64,000 bases of DNA from assembly GCF_016756775.1 (NCBI RefSeq), contig NZ_JAERMU010000011.1:62001-126000 (forward strand), in the 5' to 3' direction. Shown one piece after another: positions 27,720 to 36,500 of the stretch. The translations under genes were made by a program, and so were the position numbers. Each line of letters opens with the position of its first letter. Position 1 is the stretch's first letter. Under the pieces are notes generated by a model. It was not told the origin of the DNA. It saw nothing but the letters and a program-made list of their open reading frames with translations, and ran no database searches. The DNA comes from Dryocola clanedunensis subsp. sulfonylureivorans. Lineage in GTDB: Bacteria; Pseudomonadota; Gammaproteobacteria; Enterobacterales; Enterobacteriaceae.

Positions 27720-30437
27720 ATGCTGTTTAAAAACCTGACCCGGCAGTTGTTTTCACAACTGAGCCGCCATCTGCCACGCCGTCTGATCCAGCGCGACCCC
27801 ATGCCGGACGGCAAAACTGTTTCTCAGGCGACGGATATCCCCGCCACGCTCACCGAAGCGTGCCTGAAATATGCCTACGCCAGCGAAGAGCAGCTCTATC
27901 GTGAATTCTCCAGCCATCCCGAAGGGCTGAACGCCCGTGAAGTGGAAGATGCGCTGGAGGCCCACGGCCCGAATCAGATCCCAACCCAGGCGGCAGCGCC
28001 GTGGTGGAAGCATCTGTGGAGCTGCTACCGTAACCCCTTCAACCTGCTGCTGACGCTGCTGGGCATCTTCTCTTACGCGACGGAAGACGATCTTTTTGGT
28101 GCCAGCGTGATTGCGCTGATGGTGGTTATCTCCACGCTGCTCAATTTCATTCAGGAAGCCCGCTCCACCAGGGCTGCGGACGCGCTTAAAGCGATGGTCA
28201 GCAACACCGCTACGGTGCTGCGCGTGGTGAATGAGAAGGGCACCAGCGACTACGTTGAAGTCCCCATTGACCAGCTGGTGCCGGGGGACATCGTTAAACT
28301 CTCGGCGGGAGATATGATCCCGGCGGATTTACGCGTCATCCAGGCCCGGGATCTGTTCGTCGCCCAGGCTTCCCTGACCGGTGAATCTCTGCCGGTAGAG
28401 AAGGCCGCCGCCAGCCGCGAAGCGCGGCACAGCAATCCGCTCGAATGCGACACGCTGTGCTTCATGGGCACCAACGTGGTCAGCGGCACCGCGCTGGCCA
28501 TGGTGGTGGCAACCGGGGGCAACACCTGGTTTGGCCAGCTTGCCGGGCGCGTAACCCAGCAGGAAAACGAGCCTAATGCTTTCCAGAAGGGCATCAGCCG
28601 CGTCAGCTGGCTGCTGATCCGCTTCATGCTGGTGATGGTGCCGGTGGTCCTGCTGATCAACGGTTTCACCAAAGGCGACTGGTGGGAGGCCGCGCTATTC
28701 TCGCTCTCCGTTGCGGTCGGGCTGACGCCGGAAATGCTGCCGATGATTGTCACCTCGACGCTTGCTCGCGGGGCGGTGAAACTCTCTAAACAGAAGGTCA
28801 TCGTTAAGCATCTGGACGCCATTCAGAACTTTGGCGCGATGGATGTTCTCTGCACCGATAAAACCGGCACGCTGACCCAGGACCGTATCATCCTCGAAAC
28901 CCATACCGATATTCTGGGCGGCGTGAGCGACCGCGTGCTGCATACCGCGTGGCTTAACAGCCACTATCAGACCGGGTTGAAAAACCTGCTGGACGTGGCG
29001 GTGCTGGAAGCGCTGGACATAGACCATGTTCGTAAAGCGGTTGCCCGCTGGCAGAAAGTGGATGAAATCCCGTTTGATTTTGAGCGTCGCCGCATGTCGG
29101 TGGTGGTGTCCGAATCGCCGGACGCGCACCAGCTGATCTGCAAAGGGGCGCTTCAGGAGATCCTCAACGTCTGCACCCAGGTGCGCCATGGCGATGAGAT
29201 CGTGCCGCTCAACGATGGCATGCTCAAACGTATTCGCCGGGTGACGGACGATCTGAACCGTCAGGGGCTGCGCGTTGTTGCCGTTGCCACAAAGTTCCTC
29301 CCGGCGCGTGAGGGAGATTACAGCCGCGTTGACGAGTCCGATCTGATTCTGGAAGGTTATATTGCGTTCCTCGATCCGCCGAAAGAGACGACGGCTCCGG
29401 CGCTGAAAGCCCTGAAGGCCAGCGGCATCACGGTCAAGATCCTTACCGGCGACAGCGAGCTGGTGGCGGCAAAAGTTTGCCGTGAGGTGGGGCTGGACGT
29501 AGGCGAGCTGGTGGTAGGAAGCGAAATCGAAAACCTTAGCGATGAAGATCTGGCAAAGCTTGCTCTGCGCACCACGCTCTTTGCCCGTCTGACGCCGATG
29601 CACAAAGAGCGTATCGTCCGGCTGCTGCGCGGTGAGGGCCACGTTGTCGGCTTTATGGGCGACGGCATCAACGATGCGCCTGCGCTGCGGGCGGCGGATA
29701 TTGGCATCTCCGTGGACGGCGCGGTGGATATCGCCCGCGAGGCGGCGGATATCATTCTGCTTGAGAAAAGCCTGATGGTGCTGGAGGAGGGCGTGATCGA
29801 AGGGCGGCGCACTTTTGCCAACATGTTGAAATACATCAAAATGACCGCCAGCTCTAACTTCGGCAACGTCTTCAGCGTGCTGGTGGCGAGCGCCTTCCTG
29901 CCGTTCCTGCCGATGCTGCCGATTCACCTGCTGATCCAGAACCTGCTGTACGATGTCTCCCAGGTGACGATCCCGTTTGATAACGTGGACGACGAGCAAA
30001 TTCAGAAGCCGCAGCGCTGGAACCCGGCGGACTTAGGGCGGTTTATGGTGTTCTTCGGGCCGATAAGCTCCATCTTTGACATCATGACGTTCTGCGTCAT
30101 GTGGTGGGTCTTCCAGGCTAACACCCCGGAACACCAGACCCTGTTCCAGTCCGGCTGGTTTGTGGTGGGGCTGCTGTCACAAACATTGATTGTGCATATG
30201 ATTCGCACCCGTCGTATTCCGTTTATTCAGAGCCGGGCCGCCTGGCCGCTGATGGTGATGACTCTGGTGGTGATGGCCGTTGGCATTGCGCTGCCGTTTT
30301 CGCCGCTGGCGGGCTATCTGCACCTCCAGGCGCTGCCGCTGGCCTATTTCCCATGGCTGGTGCTGATTCTTGGCGGTTACATGACGCTGACTCAGGCCGT
30401 AAAGGGCATTTACAGCCGCCGTTACGGCTGGCAGTAA
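27720..30437 (+). CDS. mgtA: Magnesium-transporting P-type ATPase MgtA
   Basis: MgtA is the inner-membrane P3B-type ATPase that imports magnesium at low external concentration. The 905-residue protein (898 in E. coli) shows the phosphorylation motif DKTGTLT with the aspartate at residue 380, TGES in the actuator domain, KGALQEI in the nucleotide-binding domain, and GDGINDAPALR, plus about ten membrane segments. The N-terminus MLFKNLTRQLFSQLSRHLPR is amphipathic, as in E. coli where it associates with anionic lipids. Expression is controlled by PhoP and the leader RNA. A hairpin follows the gene. Confidence 0.97.
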   Translation: MLFKNLTRQLFSQLSRHLPRRLIQRDPMPDGKTVSQATDIPATLTEACLKYAYASEEQLYREFSSHPEGLNAREVEDALEAHGPNQIPTQAAAPWWKHLWSCYRNPFNLLLTLLGIFSYATEDDLFGASVIALMVVISTLLNFIQEARSTRAADALKAMVSNTATVLRVVNEKGTSDYVEVPIDQLVPGDIVKLSAGDMIPADLRVIQARDLFVAQASLTGESLPVEKAAASREARHSNPLECDTLCFMGTNVVSGTALAMVVATGGNTWFGQLAGRVTQQENEPNAFQKGISRVSWLLIRFMLVMVPVVLLINGFTKGDWWEAALFSLSVAVGLTPEMLPMIVTSTLARGAVKLSKQKVIVKHLDAIQNFGAMDVLCTDKTGTLTQDRIILETHTDILGGVSDRVLHTAWLNSHYQTGLKNLLDVAVLEALDIDHVRKAVARWQKVDEIPFDFERRRMSVVVSESPDAHQLICKGALQEILNVCTQVRHGDEIVPLNDGMLKRIRRVTDDLNRQGLRVVAVATKFLPAREGDYSRVDESDLILEGYIAFLDPPKETTAPALKALKASGITVKILTGDSELVAAKVCREVGLDVGELVVGSEIENLSDEDLAKLALRTTLFARLTPMHKERIVRLLRGEGHVVGFMGDGINDAPALRAADIGISVDGAVDIAREAADIILLEKSLMVLEEGVIEGRRTFANMLKYIKMTASSNFGNVFSVLVASAFLPFLPMLPIHLLIQNLLYDVSQVTIPFDNVDDEQIQKPQRWNPADLGRFMVFFGPISSIFDIMTFCVMWWVFQANTPEHQTLFQSGWFVVGLLSQTLIVHMIRTRRIPFIQSRAAWPLMVMTLVVMAVGIALPFSPLAGYLHLQALPLAYFPWLVLILGGYMTLTQAVKGIYSRRYGWQ

Positions 30438-30457
30438 TCCTAAAAAATACAAAACCC

Positions 30458-30484
30458 TGGCGAGATGTGATCCCCGTCTCGCCA
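30458..30484 (+). terminator. Hairpin after mgtA
   Basis: TGGCGAGA (30458-30465) pairs with TCTCGCCA (30477-30484). The following TAATCTTG is a poor T-run, so termination would be partial. Confidence 0.5.
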
Positions 30485-30560
30485 TAATCTTGATGAATAT
30501 TTCCCCACGTGTTACCAGAGAGGTTTGCCTTTTCTGGCCCGTCACTTGAAAGGAATATTC

Positions 30561-32951
30561 ATGTTTAAATCAATACGTTTGAGCCTGCTTGCCGGCTGCA
30601 TTGCTACCGCCTGTCAGGCTCACGCCGCGCCCGCAGGGGATCTCCCGCTAATGCCCTGGCCGCAGCAGGTGAGCCGCCCGGCGGCGGAGGGAAGCCTCGT
30701 ACTGGATAACTCGGTATCGATTAAAATCAGCGGTGACAAGCTGGACGGGGCCACGGAGCGCTGGCGTAAGCGAATCACCCAGCAAGCCGGCTGGCAGCTT
30801 CAGCCTGCTCAGGCTAATCCTGGCAAGCCCACTATCAATATTCATATCAAAAATGCCGTTGACCCTTTGCCGAAGCTCGGCAGCGATGAAAGCTATACCC
30901 TGAGCGTGACGGCAGATGGGGTGCAGCTAACCGCGAATACCCGCTTCGGCGCGATGCGCGGCATGGAAACGCTGCTCCAGCTTATTCAGAACGGCCCGCA
31001 AAATACCTCAATACCGTTTGTGGCAATCAAAGATGTGCCGCGTTTCCCGTGGCGCGGGGTCCTGCTGGATTCCGCCCGCCACTTCATCCCGGTGAAAGAT
31101 ATTCTGCGCCAGCTGGACGGCATGGCGGCCGCCAAGTTTAACGTGCTTCACTGGCACCTGACGGATGACCAGGGCTGGCGCTTTGCTTCCGCTAAATATC
31201 CTAAGCTCCAGCAGCTGGCCAGCGACGGCGACTTTTATACCCAGGCACAGATGAAAGAAGTTGTGCGCTACGCAACGAAGCTGGGGATCCGCGTCGTGCC
31301 GGAAATGGACATGCCGGGCCATGCGTCCGCGATTGCGGTGGCTTACCCGGAACTGATGAGCGCGCCGGGGCCGTACGAGATGGAGCGCCACTGGGGCGTG
31401 CTTAAACCGCTGCTTAATCCGGCCAACGAAGCGGTCTATAAATTTGCCGATACGATGGTGGGCGAGCTGACGGCGATTTTCCCGGATGCCTATTTGCATA
31501 TCGGCGGGGATGAAGTTGATGATACGCAGTGGCAGGAATCGAAACCCATTCAGGCGTTTATGAAACAGCAAAAGATTGCTGATACCCACGCGTTGCAGAC
31601 TTATTTCAACCAGCGTCTGGAGAAGATCCTCGAGAAGCACCACCGCCAGATGATGGGCTGGGATGAGATTTACCATCCGGATCTGCCGAAGAGCATTCTG
31701 ATCCAGTCCTGGCAAGGGCAGGACGCGCTGGGGGCGGTTGCCGCCAACGGCTATAAAGGGATCCTGTCGACGGGGTTCTATCTCGACCAGCCGCAGTCCA
31801 CCGCTTACCACTATCGCAACGAGATCCTGCCGCAGGGCCTGAACGAGGTCGATCGCATCACCAAAGCCGACAGCGCGCAAAGCTGGTTCTTCTCTATGCC
31901 GCGCCTGAAAGGTAAGCCGGTGGAGGGCAGCTTCACGCTGGTGAATAACGAAATGGCCTGGCGAGGATTTATCGACTTCAAAGGCAAATCTCGCCGTGCC
32001 GTAAGGGACATCGAATGGCTAAGCCCAACCCAGGTGACCTTTACCGTGGATACCTGGATGGGGGAGACTCGCCCGGTGGTCACGGTGGATAAGGACCGGC
32101 TGAGCGGCTACTTCCTGGTGGGCAACGTGCGCTACCCGGCGACCGGACAGAAGCTGGACAGCGTGCCGGATGGCGTGCAGCCGGTGGTACCCAATGCCGA
32201 GCAGATGAATAATATCCTCGGCGGCGAAGCGGCGCTGTGGGCGGAGAATATTTCTGCGCCGCTGCTGGACATCAAGCTCTGGCCGCGGGCGTTTGCGGTG
32301 GCGGAGCGGCTGTGGTCGACGGAAGAGGTGAAAGATATCGACAACATGTACCAGCGCTTGCAGGCGATAGACGCCTGGACCACCGTTTCCGTAGGGCTTC
32401 AGCAGCATACCGCAGCGGTACAGCAGTTCACTCGCCTGGCGGGGACCACGGAAATCATGCCATTACAAATTCTCGCTCAGGCCGTTGAGCCGGCGCAGTA
32501 TTACACCCGTCAGCATCTGAAGTTCCAGGCGGGCAATTATCACCACTTCGAGCCGCTTAACCGCTTTGCGGATGCGCTGGTGGCGGAAAGCAGCCAGGTG
32601 CGGGCGATGGACGGCTGGGTCGATAAGCTGATTGCCGACCCGGAAGACGGCAACAGCGCCGAGTCCCTGCGCCATACCTTTACCCGCTGGCAAAGCAATA
32701 CGCCGGACGTGCTGGCGCTTATCGACGGCAGCTACCAGCTGAAGGCGCTGAAACCTGTGGCGGAAGACGTGGACAAACTGGCGGGCATCGGCCTGCGGCT
32801 GACCGACCTGGTGGCGAAACAGGGATCGTTAAGCGGCGGCGAGCGTGATGATATTCAGAAGCAGCTGGATAAAGCCGCACAAACTCAGGATGAGGTTATT
32901 GTTGCCGCCGTTTACCCGCTGCAAAAATTATTACGAGCAAGCATTAAATGA
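30561..32951 (+). CDS. Periplasmic beta-N-acetylhexosaminidase (GH20)
   Basis: A 796-residue family-20 glycoside hydrolase that removes terminal N-acetylglucosamine or N-acetylgalactosamine. A signal peptide (MFKSIRLSLLAGCIATACQA, cut near HA|AP) implies export. A GH20b-like domain precedes the TIM barrel, whose opening RFPWRGVLLDSARHF and catalytic pair Asp317-Glu318 (HIGGDEVDDTQW) are intact; a C-terminal extension of about 200 residues follows. GAAAGGA precedes ATG 30561. No chitoporin, PTS or chitinase gene is adjacent, so the natural substrate (chito-oligosaccharides or a glycan) cannot be told. It is not part of the mgtA region of E. coli K-12. It ends with a hairpin at 32964. Confidence 0.9.
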   Translation: MFKSIRLSLLAGCIATACQAHAAPAGDLPLMPWPQQVSRPAAEGSLVLDNSVSIKISGDKLDGATERWRKRITQQAGWQLQPAQANPGKPTINIHIKNAVDPLPKLGSDESYTLSVTADGVQLTANTRFGAMRGMETLLQLIQNGPQNTSIPFVAIKDVPRFPWRGVLLDSARHFIPVKDILRQLDGMAAAKFNVLHWHLTDDQGWRFASAKYPKLQQLASDGDFYTQAQMKEVVRYATKLGIRVVPEMDMPGHASAIAVAYPELMSAPGPYEMERHWGVLKPLLNPANEAVYKFADTMVGELTAIFPDAYLHIGGDEVDDTQWQESKPIQAFMKQQKIADTHALQTYFNQRLEKILEKHHRQMMGWDEIYHPDLPKSILIQSWQGQDALGAVAANGYKGILSTGFYLDQPQSTAYHYRNEILPQGLNEVDRITKADSAQSWFFSMPRLKGKPVEGSFTLVNNEMAWRGFIDFKGKSRRAVRDIEWLSPTQVTFTVDTWMGETRPVVTVDKDRLSGYFLVGNVRYPATGQKLDSVPDGVQPVVPNAEQMNNILGGEAALWAENISAPLLDIKLWPRAFAVAERLWSTEEVKDIDNMYQRLQAIDAWTTVSVGLQQHTAAVQQFTRLAGTTEIMPLQILAQAVEPAQYYTRQHLKFQAGNYHHFEPLNRFADALVAESSQVRAMDGWVDKLIADPEDGNSAESLRHTFTRWQSNTPDVLALIDGSYQLKALKPVAEDVDKLAGIGLRLTDLVAKQGSLSGGERDDIQKQLDKAAQTQDEVIVAAVYPLQKLLRASIK

Positions 32952-32963
32952 ACCCGTAATTAA

Positions 32964-32987
32964 TAATGGCCGCTTTCGCGGCCATTA
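32964..32987 (+). terminator. Hairpin after the GH20 gene
   Basis: TAATGGCCGC pairs perfectly with GCGGCCATTA around the TTTC loop. Downstream T-run is absent on the plus strand, but on the minus strand, after the hok gene, the sequence upstream is AAAAAGGG; the hairpin may serve both directions. Confidence 0.6.
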
Positions 32988-33059
32988 TAAAAAGGGTACT
33001 GTAACCATCACGCACCAGACAAAACCATTAAAGCCGGGGGAGCGGACTCCCCCGATGGG

Positions 33060-33212
33060 TTATTGACCGGCCGGGCAGGCCAGTTTGCTGAAGATAACCA
33101 CGTCCTTATTAATAAAGAAGAACTCGCACAGCGAGTCCTGAATCAAAAAGGTAATAGTGATTAGCGTTAAGCAAACGATCAATAAACCATATAACTTTAT
33201 GGTTTTATGCAT
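33060..33212 (-). CDS. Hok/Gef-family small membrane toxin
   Basis: A 50-residue protein beginning MHKTIKLYGLLIVCLTLITI, with one N-terminal transmembrane helix, the family-typical DSLCEF motif right after it, and a short periplasmic tail. These are the hallmarks of Hok-type type I toxins (compare RDSLCEL in HokA, VGDSLCEF in HokE), which depolarise the membrane when overproduced. AGAGGA precedes the start. An in-frame upstream start near 33257 (MMMVVPPEHLFKRNY) resembles the mok frame that couples translation in hok loci. Upstream inverted repeats and a plus-strand promoter suggest a sok antisense RNA. The tail lacks the usual final AYE-type motif (here SKLACPAGQ), so activity is uncertain. 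Confidence 0.75.
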   Translation of the reverse strand: MHKTIKLYGLLIVCLTLITITFLIQDSLCEFFFINKDVVIFSKLACPAGQ

Positions 33213-33257
33213 GTAATTCCTCTTGAAAAGATGCTCAGGAGGAACTACCATCATCAC

Positions 33258-33323
33258 ACCTGTCTGGGGTGTGTGTTTGGTAGTTCCCCCATCCGCTAGT
33301 TAAAGGGATGGGGACCTCTACCA
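33258..33323 (+). ncRNA. Possible Sok antisense RNA
   Basis: On the strand opposite the hok leader, TTGAAA (33223-33228), a 17-bp spacer and TACCAT (33246-33251) form a plausible promoter firing near 33258. The transcript would cover the mok start region and a stem CCCCATCC (33287-33294) with GGATGGGG (33306-33313). No clean T-run follows. The rest of the gap to 33614 is AT-rich with a hairpin GCTGAAG/CTTCAGC at 33362-33383, likely the 5' end of the hok mRNA. Confidence 0.4.
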
Positions 33324-33614
33324 ATAATCCTGCAACACAACCCTCACCGAAGTGCATTTATGCTGAAGATTAATGGCTTCAGCACCCGCAGCAATACTAT
33401 TTTAAAACTCCCGCTATGACTAATTTTTATTTAATATGAGCCTGGATTTTATATCTGTTGGATGATTAACATGGAATCTTGTAACAGGTTGCAGTAATAA
33501 TGTTGGTGAGAAATTTTATTGGCATTATTTAATAACGATGATAGGGTGTTTATATAAATGGCGGTACATGGCGCTATTTATGTTTTACAAGTCCTTTTCA
33601 TTTCTATCTTGAGC

Positions 33615-33649
33615 AAAAAAGCCGGTTCATCACTGAACCGGCTTTTTTT
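33615..33649. terminator. ridA rho-independent terminator
   Basis: AAAAAAGCCGGTTCA-TCAC-TGAACCGGC followed by eight T: a strong, bidirectional terminator at the 3' end of ridA. Confidence 0.92.
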
Positions 33650-33663
33650 TATCTTGAAGTTAA

Positions 33664-34050
33664 TTAGCGACGAACCGCGATCGCTTCAATTTCAATTTTC
33701 ACATCTTTTGGCAGACGCGCCACTTCCACGCAAGAACGCGCCGGGAAGGTTGCCTTGTGCTCGTTGAAGAATGCTTCGTAGGTCGCGTTCACGGTGGCGA
33801 AATCATTCAGGTCTTTGACGAAAACGGTGGTTTTCACGATATCGCCAACTTTCAGGCCTGCCGCTTCCACGATCGCCTGCACGTTCTCCAGCGACTGGCG
33901 CGCCTGAGCGGCAACGTCTTCCGGAACGGTGCCGGTTTTTGGGTCAACCGGGATCTGGCCGGAAGTGATAATCATGCTGCCAAGATCAACGCCCTGAACG
34001 TATGGGCCGATAGCTGCGGGTGCATTTTCGGTGCTGATAGTACGAGACAT
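33664..34050 (-). CDS. ridA: 2-iminobutanoate/2-iminopropanoate deaminase RidA
   Basis: RidA hydrolyses reactive enamine/imine intermediates such as 2-aminoacrylate made by PLP enzymes, protecting them from damage. The 128-residue product equals E. coli RidA in length, beginning MSRTISTENAPAAIGPYVQG, with the substrate arginine in FPARSCVEVARLPK. ATG 34050 is preceded by AGGA at proper distance; a start at 34056 would abut the SD. The gene lies downstream of pyrI in the same orientation, separated by a REP pair, as in other enterics. Confidence 0.97.
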   Translation of the reverse strand: MSRTISTENAPAAIGPYVQGVDLGSMIITSGQIPVDPKTGTVPEDVAAQARQSLENVQAIVEAAGLKVGDIVKTTVFVKDLNDFATVNATYEAFFNEHKATFPARSCVEVARLPKDVKIEIEAIAVRR

Positions 34051-34071
34051 GTTCATTCCTTTATGAGAGTT

Positions 34072-34140
34072 CGTAGGGCGGGCAGGCAACGCATTACCCG
34101 CCGGAATTTAAACGGTGGACGACGCCTGCGCTTATCCACT
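34072..34140. repeat. REP pair between pyrI and ridA
   Basis: GTAGGGCGGGCAGGCAACGC (34073 on) and an inverted copy GGTGGACGACGCCTGCGCTT (34114 on) form a BIME-like pair. Confidence 0.65.
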
Positions 34141-34195
34141 CTGCTTTTTCATGAATCCTCGCCCATTATAGGTAAGCGAGCCTGGGCGGCAACGA

Positions 34196-34657
34196 TTAAT
34201 CCGCCAGCACCACATGATGCGCGAACTCTTTCTCACAGTATTTGCATTTAAGGCTGATGTCCTCACCACGCTTTCTTACCGCAAAGGAGGAGTGGACGGG
34301 TTCGCTGCGGCTGATACAGTTGGTGTTCGGACAAACCAGCACCTTTTCGATGCTTTCAGGCAGCTTAGGTTTGCTCTTGCCGACCACTTCGTATTCCTCG
34401 ATGCGGTTGACGGTGGCGTGGGGCGCGTACATCGCCAGCTGGTCTACCTGCTCGTCGGTCAGAAACGTATTTTCGATTTTGATCAGGTCCTTACGCCCCT
34501 GCTCGCGGGACGGCAGGTTCAGGCCGATGGTAATGCGCTGGTCGGTTTCGGTCAGCTGGAACAGGGTGAGCAGCTTAAAGCCTATCTGCGCCGGGATATG
34601 GTCGATAACCGTGCCGCGTTTAATGGCTTCTACCTGTAATTTGTTATCGTGCGTCAT
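34196..34657 (-). CDS. pyrI: Aspartate carbamoyltransferase regulatory chain
   Basis: PyrI is the allosteric subunit of aspartate transcarbamoylase, binding CTP/UTP (inhibition) and ATP (activation) at its N-terminal domain. The 153-residue product has the E. coli length; the C-terminal zinc site is formed by four cysteines, two in CPNTNC and two in CKYC. It follows pyrB after 16 bases and is co-transcribed with it from the attenuated pyrL-pyrBI promoter. Confidence 0.97.
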   Translation of the reverse strand: MTHDNKLQVEAIKRGTVIDHIPAQIGFKLLTLFQLTETDQRITIGLNLPSREQGRKDLIKIENTFLTDEQVDQLAMYAPHATVNRIEEYEVVGKSKPKLPESIEKVLVCPNTNCISRSEPVHSSFAVRKRGEDISLKCKYCEKEFAHHVVLAD

Positions 34658-34673
34658 CTCTTTATCCTCTCAC

Positions 34674-35606
34674 TTAAACCAGTTCGCGATTCAAAACCAA
34701 TGCCAGCAGCGCCTGGCGAGCAAAAATGCCGTTGCCTGCCTGCTGGAAATACCAGGCGTGCGGCGTCTTATCCACGTCGGTGGTGATCTCATCCACGCGC
34801 GGCAGCGGATGTAGCACCTTCATATTTTCGCGAGCGCCTGCCAGGTCCGCCGCGCGCAGCACAAACTGCGCTTTCACATTGGCGTATTCGGACGGATCCA
34901 GACGCTCTTTCTGTACGCGGGTCATATACAGAATGTCCAGCTCGGTGACCACGTCGTCGATGGCCTCATGGCTGCTCCACTCAATGCCTTTCTCATCCAG
35001 CATATCGAGAATGTACTTCGGCATCGCCAGGGCGTTCGGCGCGATAAAGTAGAAGCGGTTGCCGCTAAATTTCGCCAGCGCCTGGGCCAGAGAGTGCACG
35101 GTGCGGCCATATTTCAGGTCGCCGACCATGGCGATATGCAGATTTTCCAGACGCCCCTGGGTTTCCTGAATGGTGAACAGGTCGAGCAGGGTTTGGGTTG
35201 GGTGCTGGTTCGCACCGTCGCCCGCGTTGAGAATCGGTACATTGCCGGAGAACTCTGTTGCCAGGCGAGCCGCACCTTCCTGTGGGTGGCGCATCACGAT
35301 GGCGTCAACGTAGGTGCTGATAACCGAAATGGTGTCGGCCAGCGTTTCGCCTTTCTTGCCCAGCGACGTATTGCTGCTGTCAGAGAAGCCGACAACCGAG
35401 GCGCCAAGACGGTGAATGGAGGTTTCGAAAGAGAGGCGCGTGCGGGTTGAAGCCTCGAAGAAGCAGCTGGCGATAACCTTGTGCTTAAGCAGCTCCGGCT
35501 GCGGGTTTGCCTTAAGCTTAGCCGCGGTAGACAGCACCAGTTCAAGCTCTTCACGACTGAGATCGTTGATGGAAATGATATGTTTTTGATAGAGCGGGTT
35601 AGTCAT
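34674..35606 (-). CDS. pyrB: Aspartate carbamoyltransferase catalytic chain
   Basis: PyrB condenses carbamoyl phosphate with aspartate, the first committed step of pyrimidine synthesis. The 310-residue product (E. coli 311) shows the carbamoyl-phosphate motif [13 protein letters not shown], the loop SLGKKGETL and the aspartate-domain [14 protein letters not shown] 35606 is preceded by AGGAG. The same frame remains open upstream through the attenuator to 35744, which is chance: those codons are not translated in this frame in E. coli. Confidence 0.98.
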   Translation of the reverse strand: MTNPLYQKHIISINDLSREELELVLSTAAKLKANPQPELLKHKVIASCFFEASTRTRLSFETSIHRLGASVVGFSDSSNTSLGKKGETLADTISVISTYVDAIVMRHPQEGAARLATEFSGNVPILNAGDGANQHPTQTLLDLFTIQETQGRLENLHIAMVGDLKYGRTVHSLAQALAKFSGNRFYFIAPNALAMPKYILDMLDEKGIEWSSHEAIDDVVTELDILYMTRVQKERLDPSEYANVKAQFVLRAADLAGARENMKVLHPLPRVDEITTDVDKTPHAWYFQQAGNGIFARQALLALVLNRELV

Positions 35607-35633
35607 GCTTATCTCCTGTTCTCGGCGTCGGGC

Positions 35634-35661
35634 AAAAAAAAAGCCCCTCAACGAGGGGCCT
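35634..35661 (-). terminator. pyrBI attenuator
   Basis: On the minus strand GGCCCCTC-GTT-GAGGGGC is followed by nine T. It overlaps the end of pyrL, so coupled transcription and translation decide whether polymerase reads on to pyrB, as in E. coli UTP-sensitive attenuation. Confidence 0.92.
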
Positions 35662-35752
35662 TTGGAATTGATTGAAGCAGCGGAAAGAAAAACGGGGTCG
35701 CATCGTCTTTCAGACGACGAGGTGTGACAGCTTTTTGAACACACTGGACCAT
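35648..35752 (-). CDS. pyrL: pyrBI operon leader peptide PyrL
   Basis: A 34-codon leader starting ATG 35752 (GGGAGGAAGC upstream) and ending inside the attenuator. It begins MVQCVQ like E. coli PyrL (MVQCV) and contains a T-rich stretch coding for FFF (CCG TTT TTC TTT CCG). When UTP is low, polymerase pauses in this U-rich region, the ribosome catches up and prevents the attenuator hairpin; when UTP is high, transcription ends. It is ten codons shorter than the 44-residue E. coli peptide. Confidence 0.88.
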   Translation of the reverse strand: MVQCVQKAVTPRRLKDDATPFFFPLLQSIPKAPR

Positions 35753-35777
35753 GCTTCCTCCCGGCAAATTGTGGCGC

Positions 35778-35805
35778 ATTATACGCGCGTGGTTGAGCTT
35801 GGCAA
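35778..35805 (-). promoter_or_regulatory. pyrL-pyrBI promoter
   Basis: On the minus strand TTGCCA (35805-35800), a 16-bp spacer, and a perfect -10 TATAAT (35783-35778). The downstream ACAATTTGCCGGGAGGAAGC equals the E. coli initially transcribed region. Confidence 0.85.
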
Positions 35806-35855
35806 GCGGGAACTTCACACTTTTTTATACATGGGCAATCGGTTGCTGTGAATAC

Positions 35856-36356
35856 TCATGCAATTTCATGCAGGCCCAGCGTCTGGATAATCCGGCGGTG
35901 AACCAGCGGCGTTTTTTTCACTTCGCGCGGGGCTATCCACACGACGCTGCTGCCCGCGACGACGCCTAAAATCTCTGGCAGAGCGCGGTAATCAAGAATC
36001 TTTGCCACGGCGCGGCCATAGCCTGCCACGGCGTGAATCATAATAAATTCGGCGTTATGCTCGACGCTTATCACCATCTCTGCCACCGAGCGGGCGGCGT
36101 CCGGCTCTGGCTGCTCCTGAGGATTCAGCGCATAGATTTTTTGCCCTTTGGCGTTGCGCATTTTAATGACGCCCAGCACCTTCAATAGCCGGGATACCGT
36201 GGACTGGCTGATTTCGGTAAAGCCGTGGCGCTGCATATCCCGGCGCAGCTCTTCCTGAGAGTGGTAGCTTTTATGGACGATGAGCCGCTGGCAGAGTGTC
36301 AGCTGGCTCAGCTCTTTTTCGGAGGTTGTGCGGGAGATCCTCATCGTATTCACCAT
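35856..36356 (-). CDS. ArgR-family regulator paralogue linked to the arginine deiminase cluster
   Basis: A 166-residue ArgR-type protein: an N-terminal winged helix-turn-helix with SQSTVSRLLKVLG (the Ser-Arg pair used for ARG-box contact) and a C-terminal oligomerisation/arginine-binding domain. In E. coli ArgR the segment GTIAGDDTIF supplies two aspartates that bind L-arginine; here the matching segment reads GVVAGSSVVWIAP, with both replaced by serine. The protein may therefore not sense arginine in the usual way, or may act only with ArgR. Salmonella has a similar gene beside its arc cluster. Start may be 36356 or the ATG four codons later (36344). It lies downstream of arcD after a hairpin and probably has its own promoter. 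Confidence 0.85.
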   Translation of the reverse strand: MVNTMRISRTTSEKELSQLTLCQRLIVHKSYHSQEELRRDMQRHGFTEISQSTVSRLLKVLGVIKMRNAKGQKIYALNPQEQPEPDAARSVAEMVISVEHNAEFIMIHAVAGYGRAVAKILDYRALPEILGVVAGSSVVWIAPREVKKTPLVHRRIIQTLGLHEIA

Positions 36357-36474
36357 TCCATGATTTTACTGGGGATTAATTTACGCCATTTATGAATTTA
36401 TTCTGTTTGATCGGTCTGACTTTGAGATTTTAACTTGCTAAAAATATTGCAAAAAAACCTCATCCCAGAACGAA

Positions 36475-36492
36475 TCGCCCCTTTCGGGGCGA
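36475..36492 (-). terminator. Hairpin after arcD
   Basis: TCGCCCC-TTTC-GGGGCGA stem after the arcD stop. A T-run (seven T on the minus strand) lies about 17 bases beyond, so termination is uncertain. Confidence 0.5.
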
Positions 36493-36500
36493 ATAGTGGA

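Noticed and set aside
33558-33767. Plus-strand frame of 69 codons upstream of and into ridA
   Set aside because: It runs through the ridA terminator and antisense into ridA, and has no convincing ribosome-binding site.
35607-35744. N-terminal extension of pyrB in frame
   Set aside because: It would translate through the attenuator and does not match the known PyrB N-terminus; the pyrL frame explains the region.
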